DNA of 64,000 nucleotides from Rhinopomastus cyanomelas (taxonomy: Eukaryota; Chordata; Aves; Bucerotiformes; Rhinopomastidae), in NCBI GenBank assembly GCA_013400115.1, contig VXBP01000332.1:1-64000 (forward strand). The letters run 5' to 3'. Positions 49,601 through 60,755 of the stretch are shown piece by piece. How positions within the stretch are numbered: the first letter of the stretch is position 1; every line of letters begins with the position of its first letter. The notes under the pieces are model-generated. The model worked only from the letters and a program-made list of their open reading frames with translations. It was not told the origin of the DNA and made no database searches. The position numbers and the translations under genes were made by a program.

Positions 49601-52600
49601 CTCCTGATGAGGACATTACCAAATTCTGGGCCGAAACTGTAGACTGAGATATGGGTGTTGTTGAAGGAATGTTTGCTCCACCTGTTGCATTAAGCTCTGG
49701 AATACATGCAAAATAGTAAAAAAACACATTTAAAATGTTACATTTAAAAAACCCCTAGCTGCAAACTTTAATTGAACATAGTCATTTGTATTCCTCATCA
49801 ACTATGCCTTTCTATTTTTGAAGCAAATAAATCAGTGAAGCAGCTAATGATGAGTCAAAAATTGTCTAAGCCAGACAATTAAATAGGAAAAAATTAAATC
49901 TAAATGTAGCTTGATGGACATCCTACTGCTAAGCAGGAACTTTGAAACGTTGCCAAAAAGACACCTGAAGATGTTTTGGGTTAAACGTTTCTGTAGTCTG
50001 GCCACTTTCAGAACTCTCAAGGTAATAGACTTTGATGGCAGTAAACCCAACATTGTTACTCCATAAGCCAGCACTCTCACTGTCACCTAATCCCCAACAG
50101 CAAGAAAAGGCCAGCTTATCTTTAATAGGCATTTTATAAAAAGTTTGATTATAGACTCTTCAACATTTGATTAGAGGTTTCACAGCTCTCAGGGCTGTGA
50201 TAAGCCTGAAAAGCCTGAGAAGGTGATAGAGAAGGCTGAACTCTCTCTTTTTATTATTTTATAAGACCTTATTACTATTTCATATAACCTTAACCTTCAG
50301 TTCTTAGAAGATACTCAGGGACAGCCTTCCCCCAGTATGACATTAAAGCAGATATCCTCTATAGATGTATATAAATGTTAGAGAAAACTATGCTACGAGA
50401 CAGATGAAGGAAAAGGAGGATAAAAAAAGGAAATATGCTTAAGAGTGAAGAAAATTTAGGTATCAGTACATTGGTATTAGTGGAGCCTGCTGCAGCCAGG
50501 AAGTGCAACCAATGTGATCTGCTGCACTGGATGAAAGCATGAACTGCATACATTCCTGTGTGCTTCTGTGTACATAGAAACAGATAGGAGGTGGACATTC
50601 ACATACATATTTAAAATCTCAATTTGAATACAAGAGCAAATTGTACATAAAGGGTATTTTATCAATTGTATGCAGTAAAATCTCAATTTGAATACAAGAG
50701 CAAATTGTACATAAAGGGTATTTTATCAATTGTATGCAGTAAAGAGTCAGATTTATTTATGGACATAGTCTTTTTAATACTTGTGTAACTGTCTCAAAAG
50801 TAGTTTTAGCTAAGCCTTCTGTTTTTTATTTTCTTCTATATGGAGTCAAGTTCATTTGAAGTGGCAACACAATTTAAAGCTAGTGAGAAAAACCCAATGA
50901 CAAGTAACTCCTGAGTTGTTACATGCAAGAGTACACCATTTTATATTTAGTTACCTAGTTTAATGTTTAACAAAATGCTATTACTTTTAATTAGAAAATC
51001 TTTTTATGCATACCTGGAGCATTTAGTGAAGTGCCCTGAGAAAGAAGCTGGTCATTGCTTATAGTTAATGTAGCACCTGTAGGCTGGCTGTTGATGGTTG
51101 GTGCTGTCAGCCTTAAGCCACCATTCAGATCACTGCTTCCAGAATTATGCTGAATAAGGTCTTGGCCTGAATAGAAATGAGACCTGTTATAACTGGAAAT
51201 GTCTCTACATTATTCTGCTAGTGTACTTAAAACTATAAAAAAGCACTAGCATGACGTTCAAAATACAACAAAAACCCACAATTTCTACGCGTGAAGATTT
51301 TTATGTAGTTCAGAAAGCTTCTGAAACACATGTGACTATGAATATCAGATACCAACGTGTAAAAAAATACCTGAAATTATTAATACTCAGACAAATATTG
51401 ATCTTGCTGATCTAGATTCAAGGCGCCAACTTCAGGAAACTATAACAAATTAGTAAGCTAAAGACCAGTAATGTTTTTTTGTAAAAACATAATTTTGCAT
51501 GGTGCTAGTTTTCTGGAATGGGCAACAAGCACAGAACGTAGAAACATGGAAAGAAGAACTGCTTATATAAAACTTGCCACTGATGTAAGCATGTCAACAC
51601 ATGGGTCTGAATAAAACCAGGAAACAGCCTAACACGCACCCTAAAAGCAAATGCATTTGGCTTTCAGAAGCAGCTTTGGGGGATATCTTTTAAAACTGAA
51701 TAATCTCTTTTAAAGCTGAAGGTCAGGCTGTGGACTGTAAAAATAACCTCAAGTTCTCCTGTATAGATCCCTTATAGAATGGAGATATGATACCACTAAA
51801 GATCATTAAAAATACCAACCAGATATTGTAAGGGTGATTTCTTGAGGACTTCCTGATGAGCTTGTAGGAGTAGAACCTGAAGCATGAGCTAGAACTTGAC
51901 TCAAACTGGTGTTATTTATGGTCAACATTATCTCATGTCCATTTGAGGATGATACCATACCCTGTGAAGTCATGACTTGAGAGATGTCCTGTGCACCTAA
52001 ACGTAAGTGGGTAGAACAAAAAAGTATTCCATGAAGAACCTCCTTTAAAAGACAGAACTATTTAAAGCAATTAACACATTTTCTGAACTATTGTAGACGA
52101 TGTGCAGGCATAGTAAGATGCTACAACTTGTACTCTAAAGATTAAATTGTTCTCATTTCTAGTGTATTCCTCTGTAGGCTAAGCTCTTCACAACAAAGGT
52201 TTTCTATTTTTCTAAAGACCGTAGGTGCCCTTCAATATTTTCATTACATTGTCCTCCTCCTGAAAAAGTGTTACAGTCAAAAATGGTGACCCAAAGTTCT
52301 AAAACTTGCTGAAGATACTAACTGAAGACCTATCTGCTCATTGCATTAAATGAGGTACTTGCAGGGCAGCAGCATTTTCTCACTGTACGTAACAAGTAAA
52401 ACTAAGAAATTCAGAGCATGATAAAACTCTTGGCACTGCTTACCACCACTGCTGGTTGTCAGCACAGACTCTTGCTCAGACAGGGATCCTATTGTCATGC
52501 TAGCAGATGTTGTTACTGTGGGCTGCAAAGACAGGCCTGATATGGGCTGAATAACCACATTAGCCGGCACTGCATTTTCTGTTGCCTGGATGGAGGGATT

Positions 52601-55600
52601 CTGTGGAACCATATTGGGATCTCCAGTTAGGTGCTGAGCAAGTAAATTACTCTGCTGTAACGTCTGCTGTAGAATGCTTGGATCAATCTGAAAATAAAGT
52701 TTTCAGTCTGAAGTTAACAAGGATTAAGTGAATATGCTTCACATGAATCCAGAATCACACTCGTGCACAGAGTATTTACAACACGTAAGCTTTAAACTTA
52801 ATTCTGTCCCTTCGCTGCCCTTGAGGTTGGAACTAGTGACATCCAGAAGTCTCCTCCAACCTCAGTGATTCTGTGAAACTACTAAAATACAAACAAGTTC
52901 ATGAAAAGGATTCTTTCACATAATTTCAAGATTTTAAAATGTAATCCTCACTTTTTCTATCACTTATTTAACAAACTCAATGGGAATCCAAACATGAAGT
53001 GCTTGCTAAATAATACAAGTGTCAGTCAAGGAAAAGAACATCCTATGCACTAATTTGAGGTGGTTTGTTTCTGGTGGAGGAAGTTTCTTTGGGGGAGTTG
53101 GCTGGGGAATCTAAAACGCTTCTGAAGTGAGAAGACAATACAATTCAAGGAAAAAGTAGAGATTTTGTAATTTTTTCTAAAAGTAATCTGCCAGAATCTC
53201 AGAGGTGTTAAAAAAATCTTGAAAAACTGAAAAAGGAATGAAACCAGCAAAAATGGCCAACAGTGCAAGGGAACTCTTCCAGACTTAGCTGTGCTCCTTA
53301 AGCTTCCTTCAGTCCCCAAAACAACTCTGGAAAATTAAATGCAAGAAAACTGCGAGCAGCGTACCTGTAATGTTATGTTGTTGATACTGGTGGCATCTAT
53401 TCCAGAAATTTGAACATTTTGTCCAACCAGATTAGCAGCAAGTTGTAACTGTATTCCTTCAAGAGTGGCCAAGCTACCATCTGTCAAGGACACAGTTAAG
53501 TCACCTCCAGCTATCAAAGAAAACAGTTATATTATAATGTTTTTCTTTATCATTACTGACTGCCTCTTTTAGCTTATTTTTATAAACTACATCCATTCAA
53601 AAGCTATACAGATACACAGTATTTATGCCAAGAAAAATAACCTGAATTGGATAATTGCCTATTTTAAAGCTTCATAAATTGCATGCAATTTAAAGTTTAT
53701 TATTGAAGCACTAGCTAGTACCTTAACAACACAAAAGACACTCCAGGGTAGTCTGGGAAACCTGGAGAAATGTGGTATGTTTCCTTGGAGAGTGTGCCAC
53801 GACTGAATCCAAGCTCTCATGCATTCTGACTCTGAACACACAAGAAAGCTACCCTAACAGTATGAACATTGCTCAGGATGGGAGAGTTCATCCCACTTAC
53901 TGCCATGGCTGGAAATAAAGGTACGTTAGCATTTCAATCTGCAATGCTTAAGATCTTAGGAAGCTCTTGATTTCAAAAGCTGAACAGACTCAAAAGCTCT
54001 TCAGAAAACCTAAGGACAAAACACCACTTTTTTTGTTTGACATACCTTTTCCCCCAAACACCTTCAACATGATCAATCAGCTTCCTCTGGCTGGTATTTC
54101 AGAAACATCTCTCTCCAAAAACCTCTGCTATAATAAATCTGCTTTATAATGTCCTAAGGAAATAGCTGCTCTGCACATCCTAATCTTTATTTAAGAATGT
54201 TTCTGTTTCTTTCTAGGACACCTAAATATGGCAAAGATTCATCCTTATTGAATTCACTCAAAAATCCAAGCAAGCATCGGGCAAATTTTAATCACAAACG
54301 TGATACTTGTTTGTCATATAACATTTACCAGTATCTTTCAAACAGCTAAGAGTTTGTTGGTTTTGGACAACAGTTTAGGTCAAATAATGATAAGCTGGAA
54401 TGGCAATAGTAAGTACCAGACTGATACACTACAGTGAATTTGTGGGCCTACCTTTCAAATCACAGGCAATGAATGAAACACCAAAGCAGCACAGAATAAT
54501 GATTAACACCAGGCAGACTGACAGCACACACAACACATTGTAAGTAAATTTAGCAGTGCCAGGGAAAGTTTCCAGACGCCTGAACACTACTCTGCTTTGA
54601 CATCTGTTCATGTCTCTGCTTCGCTTGATTTCAGTGAGCAATTCCACAAGCAAGTTCTGAGAGGAATTCTGAAATCAGCAAGGATCATTTTTTTCCATCA
54701 TAAGGCATTCTGTTGATTCTGTGCCAGCTGGCCTCAGCTGGCAAAGGATGGTCCGTGGCACACTTACTGTGCTAACAAAGCTGTAAGTCACTGTCAGTCA
54801 GTAAGACTCTGTATTCTAGGCATTTAATTGTTTAACCAACATGAACACAAGTGGGTTTTTGCATGGCTCAAGTGTTTTCTTGCTTTGTGGTTGTTTTTGT
54901 TGGTGTTTTGGGGGCTATTTTTTTCTATTTTGGATTACTAACCATGCATGTGCAGCAGAACAGATGCACTTAGGACACTTTCCTCATTTTTCAAGAAAAT
55001 AATTAGTGTAGACAAACTTTTATTTGCTCTATGATCTAATGCTTGAACAGAAAATAAATCTTATGGAACGGAAAGCTTACAGAATGACTGCTTAGCCCCT
55101 CTCCTTTTAAGAAAAGGCAACAGAGTATTACCAAAAATAATACTAGTACTCTAGCTACTGGCTATCTGTATTTTCTTCATTTTCTGCATTCTAAAACTAT
55201 GAAGTGAAGGGATCTTTAGAGGTGAACTGCACAGATTTTCCCCTTCACGCTTAAATAAATTTCTGTTCATGTCACCATTGTGCACTGAATCATGACTGCA
55301 ACTCTTACCTGTTTCTTAGCTGTTTGGAAGTAACATTTGGCATCACTTAATTCTAACAGAAAGCAAAGTTAGTGCTTAACCTCAACGTCACCACCAAGAA
55401 GTCACCCATTTTTACCTGACACCGAAGCAGGCAGGATAGCCTGGCCCACAAGTCCTGGCTGAAGTAAATTTTGATCAAACTGACTTGTCAAAACAGGGTT
55501 ATTCATGATGAACACGTTCGGGTCTGTTGAGGATGAATTAAGAAGACTGACTGGCTGTAGTCCCTCAGCTGAGGTACGGGTCACAGGCTTCCTCACTTTC

Positions 55601-58600
55601 TTTGTCTCTGGTTTATAATGACATTGTATGTGTGTTTTTCTGCGCCCCGAAGTACGAAACCGTAAATCACAGTGCGGACATTTAAAGGGTTTTGCTCCTG
55701 TATGCAGACGCATGTGGACTTTTAGACTTCCTTTTGTAGAAAATGAATTACTGCACACGTGACAACTGAAGAGCTTCTGGCCTGGAAAACGTTGGAATAA
55801 AAGAAAGATAAGTGAGACAGCCTCTGAAAATCAAGAGCAACAATTATAAAAACACAGATTCTAAACTAATTTGAACAGAGTAACATTGAGATAACAACCT
55901 TCTTCTTGATAATTTGGCTGCTTTTCAAAATAATTAAGGGTCTCAAATCTTACCTTCACTCAATTTGATAATATCCTCCAACCTTACCCTCTCAAAGATA
56001 AATGAATTCCTGAATAAAATGCTACAGAATTGAAATTAAAATACTACAGATAGTTTTTCTACGTGTTAACACTGCTTCAGAAGTCATACACTACAGAAGG
56101 TGGTAATAACCTTTTCTTTAAAATATCATAATATGACTGATTTTATAATGCCCCGAGTACCCAATTTCACCTAGCGCTGCCATCCACAGTGCCATTTCCC
56201 AGATCACAATGAATCATACCTTCCCTTGAAAAAATCTGTACAAAAAACAGCCCCATCCAGAATATAACCAACTTCTAATTAAAGACATTCAAAATCTTAC
56301 TGACCTGTGTGTGTTTTAACATGACAATCCAGAGTGGATTTTACAGTGAAACTCTTTCCACATTCTTCACACTTGTACGGCTTCTCTCCAGTATGGATAC
56401 GCACGTGTCTAATAATTGCAGAATATATGTATATGTGAATTTCTACTTTTATGTGGATTGTATTTTGCATCTTACTAATTTTTAAATTACTCATTACTGT
56501 GAGCAGAACTAGCCAAGATTATTTAAACATTTGCCCTTCTTCAGACTGATGTTACATGTTTCTATATGCAAGTCTAATAGCAAAAAAGAAATAATCTATT
56601 CTGAAACTTAAGTTCTAATACTGCAGGAAATAATGAAAAGGTTGGTTTAGTCATTCAGAATATAGAACTTTCTGATACTTTTAAAGTTCTGAAATATTTA
56701 TGTCAATATCCGTCAAATTTCAGCTCAGGCATAGAAAAGTTACTTAAAACTGTTACTTCTAAGTTTCTGGTGAAATTTTTTGACAATATACAAAACTCTT
56801 CCATTCCTTACCTGACTAAATCACTGGGTTTCTTAAAGCTTTTGGGGCAATAACTACAACAGTTGGCATATTTTGGCTCTGCTTCGAGTTCTGCTTGTTT
56901 ATCTTTGATCTCGCTAATTCTGTCTTTCTCTGCAGCAGATTGAACAAGAACTTTTTCTGAGACAGTGGCACTTTCTTGAGGCCTGATCTTTGCCAATTCT
57001 GCTGTTTCCTCTTCTGTAAAAGTTATGACACCAGGACGAGATTTTCTGGAAGTTCTTTCAATGTTTTCATCATCATCTTCAGCACATGCAACTACTAAAA
57101 AAAAAAAAAACAAACCAAAACACAACAACAATATATCCCACATGAGTTTAGTTTAATCTGTCAGTTGAAATTACAACAATAAAACAGTTTAATGTTAAAC
57201 ACACGGCCACAATGCTATGTGTGTGGAGATCAATGTCTTTCACAGCTCTAACTACTCACGTATGTACTTATGAAGATGAGTTTATGATACCTGTACAAGA
57301 ATACTCTACTTTAGTAGAGTATGCTAAAGTAACCACATAACATACAATACCTTGAGCACACTGGCCAGACTCCTGGGAAACTGCTTCCTTTAAACAGCTC
57401 AGCTAACAAAACAATTTCAGTGGCTGTGGGCATTATATACTATCCATGCTGGAAGGCTCATTTACAGCATCACTACTACAATGTTCATGAAACTCACTGA
57501 ATCATCTGTACTTGTTACGTGGTAAGGATGGTAAGAGTAAAAATAAAATAATTTACCTCCCCCTCCAGTTTCTGTAGCTGCTGCTACAGGTGAGGAGACT
57601 GCCTGATGTTTTTTCATATGTTTTTTGCAGTGAACAGTTGTTCGAAAGCTTTCATCACAGAATGGGCACTTGTAAGGCTTCATGCTCATGTGAGTTGCCA
57701 TGTGCCTGGTAAGGCTGCCATTAGTTGTGAAGGAGGTATTGCAAATGCTACAGCTGAATGCTTTAACTCCTTAAAGTAACAGAAACAAAGAAGTAGCGTG
57801 CCATTTGTTTAAGTTTACTTACACAGGACATTTAAAAAACCCGAAGTGAGTTAAGCTAATAGAGGTGGTACACTCTGTTACCTGTGTGAGTCTTCTCATG
57901 TGACTTAAGAACTCCTGAGGAAACAAAGCCACGGCCACAGAGTTGGCATTTATAAGGTTTCTCACCAGTATGTGATCGTACGTGCTGTTTCAAATGGCTG
58001 GATTTCTTAAAACCTTTGTTGCAATACTCACATCTATTAGAAGAAAACAGTTTTCATTAGCTGCACATAATTACTAGCCATAAAGACTCAAGAAATTCTG
58101 CAACAGAAGCTGAAAATGTAACAAACCTATATGAACGCCTGCTCTGATCTTCATTATCCTCAAGAAAATGAGGCCGTTGGGTATGCAACTCAAGTTCTTC
58201 TTGTGAAGACTGATCTTGTATCAAGCGAGTGGTCTAGGAATCAAAGTCTCAAGTAAATTTCGATAAATACAGACACACAAACAGGCAAGAAACAATTACA
58301 GCAATTACAGTCACCAAGAGTAATCCAATTTATCCTTTTCTACATTTTTGAGAAGAAATCTGAGTGCAAGGATACCTCACTCTTTCACAGCAAGCAGGAA
58401 AGCAGCTAAACTCGAACCTACTCAATTGGAATGAGTAGACAACACAGTGCACTTACACCTCCCTGTGAATCCAGACAAAAAAACCCCAGATCTTGTAGAT
58501 ATTCTTGCATTTGACAAGTTAAATTTAACACTAAAGTGGCCATTTTAAAAAGCATGAGCCCTGCACTGAGCTGAAAAATGCTACGTGGTGCTAACAGACT

Positions 58601-59450
58601 ACATTGCTTTTTGAAGAGGTTCTTCCTTTAAGCAAAAGGCACCACAAAATAATCTTTGAGAACAACTGCATGTTTCAAGATTTGAAAAGAAGAAAACTCC
58701 AAAGCCTGTAGGCTGAAATGACTCAAACTTTTCCATATCCTGAAATCCACCTCAGCTTTCTAGCCAAGTCTTGCCCTTTGCAAACAAGCATTAAGTTCAT
58801 TAAGTCCATAAGTTCATCATGGTAAACACATTACCACAGATGACCTTTATGCTAGGAGCCACTATCATCATAAAACTTTTATTTAAACTGCACATTTAGC
58901 AATTAACCTCTTTTATGAATTTAACCAGGTGAGAATCATAAAAGAACAAATTTCACTGCAAGGTGCAAGCTCCATGAATGATCACCATGCATTTTATTGC
59001 TTGATCATATCTAGATTAAGACAGAATAAAGTGCAATATGTAAAATGATTTAATAATATTAGCTCGTTCTTAATACTTTTAGACTTGCAATCCAACTTCA
59101 TAGCATTATATGCTTTACACCTAGTACAAGACACCGCCCGGCCACTTATCCTCCCTGTTCTTTTGTTTTCTAGCTGCTCAATGTAAGCAACTGAGAGGAG
59201 GAATGATGAAACTTTTGACTTCTCACTGGACCTCATCACCAATACAGTAGTTCAAAGAAACACAACTGTCCACAGAACAGTGAATTCTGCTTTCTAACAG
59301 TACTTACTACGTTAATAGTGTCTGTATTTGGAACCTGAAGAAGGGCTGGTGGATGGTAACTTGTGGAAAGAGCTTGAGATTCAAGTGTGCTTGAATCCTG
59401 CAGCTGCTGTACAGCTGGAAATTGGGTCTGTTGATTGTAGCTGTCACTCA
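40481..59450 (-). CDS. ZNF236: ZNF236, C-terminal part of gene (17 coding exons, introns included)
   Basis: ZNF236 is a large multi-C2H2 zinc-finger protein of the nucleus. The human protein has about 1845 residues and 30 fingers, and was described as glucose-responsive in kidney mesangial cells. Seventeen exons with canonical GT/AG ends and fully matching phases give about 1012 codons before a TGA at 40481-40483. They encode a Gln/Ser-rich leader, fingers 1-8 in this window (59.5-55.4 kb), a long Ser/Thr/Gln-rich linker of about 390 residues with a recurring LT(I/V/L) motif (55.5-47.4 kb), fingers 9-13 (46.4-41.0 kb), and an acidic tail ending QSIGNVFR. Seen directly are the CX2C...HX3-4H fingers and TGEKP-type linkers. 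The assignment rests on finger order, the linker sequence and the MBP neighbour. Upstream exons (roughly 830 codons by human length) lie beyond the window. Confidence 0.92.
41045..41221 (-). CDS. ZNF236: ZNF236 exon, last two C2H2 fingers
   Basis: This exon of 177 bases carries CTLCEKAFNQKSALQVH (finger 12) and CDYCAMGFTQKSNMKLH...H (finger 13, four-residue His spacing). They are joined by TGERPYK. It ends GYI plus one base at donor GTACGT. Confidence 0.94.
41405..41485 (-). repeat. CR1 LINE 3' end, young type
   Basis: It reads ATCGTTAGGGATTGGAAGGG, AGATCATCTAGTCCAGTCCC and CCTGCCACAGCAGAATCACC. It lies just 3' of a longer CR1 of another type. Confidence 0.9.
41491..41857 (-). repeat. CR1 LINE 3' fragment
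   Basis: It contains GGTTAGAAGGGACCACAGGA, CCAAGGACGGGGCTTCCACC, CACGGTGAAGAACTTCCTCC and GGTCACCTGGGAGCCTCCTC. It reads through the CR1 3' region on the minus strand within a ZNF236 intron. Confidence 0.92.
43063..43192 (-). CDS. ZNF236: ZNF236 exon, end of split finger plus one finger
   Basis: This exon of 130 bases supplies EHMQTH to complete finger 10, a Ser/Pro spacer, and CESCEKAFAKPSQLERH (finger 11) ending RIHT plus one base at donor GTAGCA. Confidence 0.93.
43193..46242 (-). other. ZNF236 intron, no exon seen
   Basis: The phase 0 match between the flanking exons and the finger they split (KRATHLK/EHMQTH) argue that no coding exon is missing. A single N lies at 43645. No obvious repeat family was recognised. 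Confidence 0.8.
46243..46440 (-). CDS. ZNF236: ZNF236 exon, one finger and first half of another
   Basis: This exon of 198 bases (66 codons, phase 0) carries CFECSQTFSSASMLMHH...H (finger 9, with a four-residue His spacing) and CHVCNKAFKRATHLK, the first half of finger 10. The donor GTAAGT falls just before the histidines. Confidence 0.93.
47453..47584 (-). CDS. ZNF236: ZNF236 exon, Ser/Gln-rich linker
   Basis: This exon of 132 bases (44 codons, phase 0 at both ends) starts GQQFPAILTDSSLASQSG and ends SNSDEITYQ. The acceptor is TCTTTAACAG and the donor GTAGAT. It has no finger. Confidence 0.9.
48003..48111 (+). repeat. CR1 LINE 3' end, young type
   Basis: It reads TCCTGCTGTGCCAGGGGGAT, TGGACTAGATCATCTTTCAA and ends ATTCTGTGATTCTCTG. 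It lies antisense in a ZNF236 intron. Confidence 0.88.
49069..49271 (+). repeat. CR1 LINE 3' fragment
   Basis: It contains AGTGGTCAGGCCGTGGAATG, GCCCAGGTTGGGGGTTGAGT, GGTGGACTAGATGATCCCAG and ends CCTGAATGATTCTGTG. The subfamily differs from the young type. Confidence 0.88.
49506..49696 (-). CDS. ZNF236: ZNF236 exon, linker repeat
   Basis: This exon of 191 bases contains SVTLTLADTQGMLSGG and ends DAVTLNITSQ in phase 0 at donor GTAAGA. The LTLADTQGML copy aligns by eye with the LTISNDQLL and LTINNTSLS copies of the neighbouring exons. Confidence 0.9.
50613..50740. repeat. Exact 64-bp tandem duplication in a ZNF236 intron
   Basis: Two adjacent identical units, 50613-50676 and 50677-50740, each begin AAAATCTCAATTTGAATACA and end ATCAATTGTATGCAGT. 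The sequence is unique and not part of a recognisable transposon. Confidence 0.95.
51014..51166 (-). CDS. ZNF236: ZNF236 exon, linker repeat
   Basis: This exon of 153 bases contains QDLIQHNSGSSDLNGG and ATLTISNDQLLSQG. The donor is GTATGC. It has phase 1 at both ends, like the preceding exon. Confidence 0.89.
51820..51996 (-). CDS. ZNF236: ZNF236 exon, linker repeat
   Basis: This exon of 177 bases contains AQDISQVMTSQGMV, EIMLTINNTSLSQVL and ends QEITLTIS plus one base. The donor is GTTGGT, a weaker match to consensus than its neighbours, so skipping is possible. The exon is a multiple of three, so skipping would keep the frame. Confidence 0.89.
52444..52687 (-). CDS. ZNF236: ZNF236 exon, Gln-rich linker
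   Basis: This exon of 244 bases starts in phase 0 (IDPSILQQTLQQSNLLAQH) and ends VLTTSSG plus one base at donor GTAAGC. The composition (Gln, Ser, Thr, Val) resembles transcription-factor activation segments, but no activity can be read from sequence. Confidence 0.9.
52813..52875 (+). repeat. CR1 LINE 3' end scrap
   Basis: It reads GCTGCCCTTGAGGTTGGAAC, AAGTCTCCTCCAACCTCAGT and ends GATTCTGTG. It is short and diverged. Confidence 0.65.
53365..53510 (-). CDS. ZNF236: ZNF236 exon, linker repeat
   Basis: This exon of 146 bases contains AGGDLTVSLTDGSLATLEG and ends SINNITLQ at donor GTACGC. It has no finger and holds the first clear copy of the LT-rich repeat seen in the following exons. Confidence 0.9.
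53511..55415 (-). other. ZNF236 intron, no exon seen
   Basis: The flanking exon phases match (one base plus two bases giving an Ala codon) and I recognise no repeat. Confidence 0.75.
55416..55781 (-). CDS. ZNF236: ZNF236 exon, two fingers and start of the linker
   Basis: At 366 bases this is the largest coding exon here. It carries CHVCSNSFSTKGSLKVH (finger 7) and CPHCDLRFRTSGRRKTH (finger 8), then a basic patch (KPETKKVRKPVTR) that could serve as a nuclear localisation signal. A hydrophobic/Asn-rich stretch (NVFIMNNPVLTSQFDQNLLQ) follows, up to VS at donor GTAAAA. Confidence 0.94.
56305..56408 (-). CDS. ZNF236: ZNF236 exon, end of split finger plus one finger
   Basis: This exon of 104 bases supplies RHVRIHTGEKPYK, completing finger 5, then CEECGKSFTVKSTLDCH (finger 6). 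It ends KTHT plus one base at donor GTCAGT. Confidence 0.93.
56812..57091 (-). CDS. ZNF236: ZNF236 exon, acidic linker plus first half of a finger
   Basis: This exon of 280 bases encodes an acidic segment (AEDDDENIER), a charged helical stretch (KDRISEIKDKQAELEAE) and the start of finger 5, CSYCPKSFKKPSDLV. The donor interrupts the finger before its two histidines. The acceptor follows a long T-run, TTTTAGTAG; the second AG keeps the phase. Confidence 0.88.
57557..57769 (-). CDS. ZNF236: ZNF236 exon, two C2H2 fingers
   Basis: This exon of 213 bases carries CSICNTSFTTNGSLTRH (finger 3) and CPFCDESFRTTVHCKKH (finger 4). They are joined by a non-canonical MSMKPYK linker. An Ala/Val-rich stretch ending ETGGG follows. 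The donor is GTAAAT. Confidence 0.93.
57882..58033 (-). CDS. ZNF236: ZNF236 exon, two C2H2 fingers
   Basis: This exon of 152 bases carries CEYCNKGFKKSSHLKQH (finger 1) and CQLCGRGFVSSGVLKSH (finger 2), joined by a canonical TGEKPYK linker. It ends in KTHT plus one base of Gly at donor GTAACA. Confidence 0.94.
58127..58233 (-). CDS. ZNF236: ZNF236 exon, acidic/Gln-rich linker
   Basis: This exon of 107 bases starts in phase 0 (TTRLIQDQSSQEELELHTQR) and ends with two bases of an Arg codon after RRSY. The donor is GTTTGT. It leads directly into the first finger of the next exon. Confidence 0.88.
59308..59450 (-). CDS. ZNF236: ZNF236 exon, Gln/Ser-rich segment (first in window)
   Basis: This exon encodes (V)SDSYNQQTQFPAVQQLQ and continues to LQVPNTDTINV, with the donor GTAAGT after the Val codon. 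Two in-phase acceptors are possible: TTTTACAG, giving an end at 59450, or GGCAG nine bases further out, giving 59459 and three extra residues (GFT). No zinc finger is present here. It is the 5'-most ZNF236 exon I can see in the window. Confidence 0.85.
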
Positions 59451-60644
59451 CTGTAAAACCTGCCAGAAATTTAAGAGTCACAAAGCTGTAAAGTACACTG
59501 AACTGGACTTCGAGTAAAACCACCTTATTTTTTTGATGATTCCCTTCAGAAGTGTTTAAGGAGTATTACCATATGGGAATACCTATTTTATGCTCTTCAC
59601 TGTTGATTCTCAAAACACAGGAATGTTTCTGGCATCTACCATAATATGCAGAGTAGGGTTACTTACCGTTAGCTGGAATTCTATTGGAAAATCTCCTCCA
59701 CAGAAAAACACTCTTTGAAGTTCCTTCAGGGTGCCACAATTACCTTAGAGCCATTGAAATTTTGAATTTCTTGTATGTAAGCATGCATGTGTCAAACAGG
59801 TTGACCCATCTCCCTTTATCTACGTTGGTACCACGCTCCCTTAACTAACACTGAAAGCCGATCACAAGGATGCAAAGCTCAGTGGGGAGGATGGCGGGTG
59901 AGTGGAGGAGATGACCCAATAGGAGAACTCCAGTTTCTGATCAAGTAACCCCATTTTCTCCTACTTTGGATCTCCTCCACATATTCCCACTCTTTAGATA
60001 ATAGTAAAGTACAGCCTCTCAAAGGCAAACTGCAAAGTAAAAAAGAAACATTTTCATTTGCTTTTTTCAGTTACAAAGACCTGACATTTTTATTTGGTTT
60101 TGCTGTTCTGAAATATCAGAGCTTAATCTCCTCTTTTTCTAAATGAATGAAGGAAATTACAGTATTGATGATTCAGAGCCATGGAAGTATGGCTCAGACT
60201 GCAAGGTTTTTCAATTCTGTTAGAGATGACCTTTTATCAGTCTCTCTAAGCACTAACATTTCTAATATATCAAAAAATAAATCAATATTATGTGAAAAAA
60301 AATGAAACCACAAGTATCAGTAATAAAAGCACGGGCAGCAATTCTATTATTTCTGTGCAGTTTGCCTTTAGTGGACAAAAAAGATGAAGATTATGAAAAT
60401 AGGGTAGAAACAAGCCCACATCAGATGATCACAGCATCAAAGGCCAAAAACCAATGCTTGGAGAATGTTCTGAACTACAGTATAAGAAAAACTGGGAGAA
60501 GTTTAAGCAGAAATTTTCCCAAAGGACATTTTCCACAGCAGAATACTGTCATCAGTACAGGGAAAAATCTACCTGTATGCTATCGCTTACACCACGGAAT
60601 GAAAACTAACTACTGCAGACAAATCCTGAAAGCATTACCACAGC

Positions 60645-60755
60645 ATCACAGTAATGATAAGGTTGGAAAAGACCTTAAAGATCATCCAGCCCAACCTAAA
60701 TCCANCAGGCCAGGATACCACTGGCCCTCCTGGCCGCCTGGGCACACTGCTGACA
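60645..60755 (-). repeat. CR1-like 3' fragment containing an N
   Basis: It reads ATAAGGTTGGAAAAGACCTT, AAGATCATCCAGCCCAACCT and, after an N at 60705, TACCACTGGCCCTCCTGGCC. The first half is a CR1 3' end; the second half is less certain. Confidence 0.65.

Noticed and set aside
57018..57143. Minus-strand frame extension into a hydrophobic start (LLLCFGLFFFFLVVACAED) as a signal peptide
   Set aside because: The hydrophobic run is the translated T-rich polypyrimidine tract before the ZNF236 exon acceptor.
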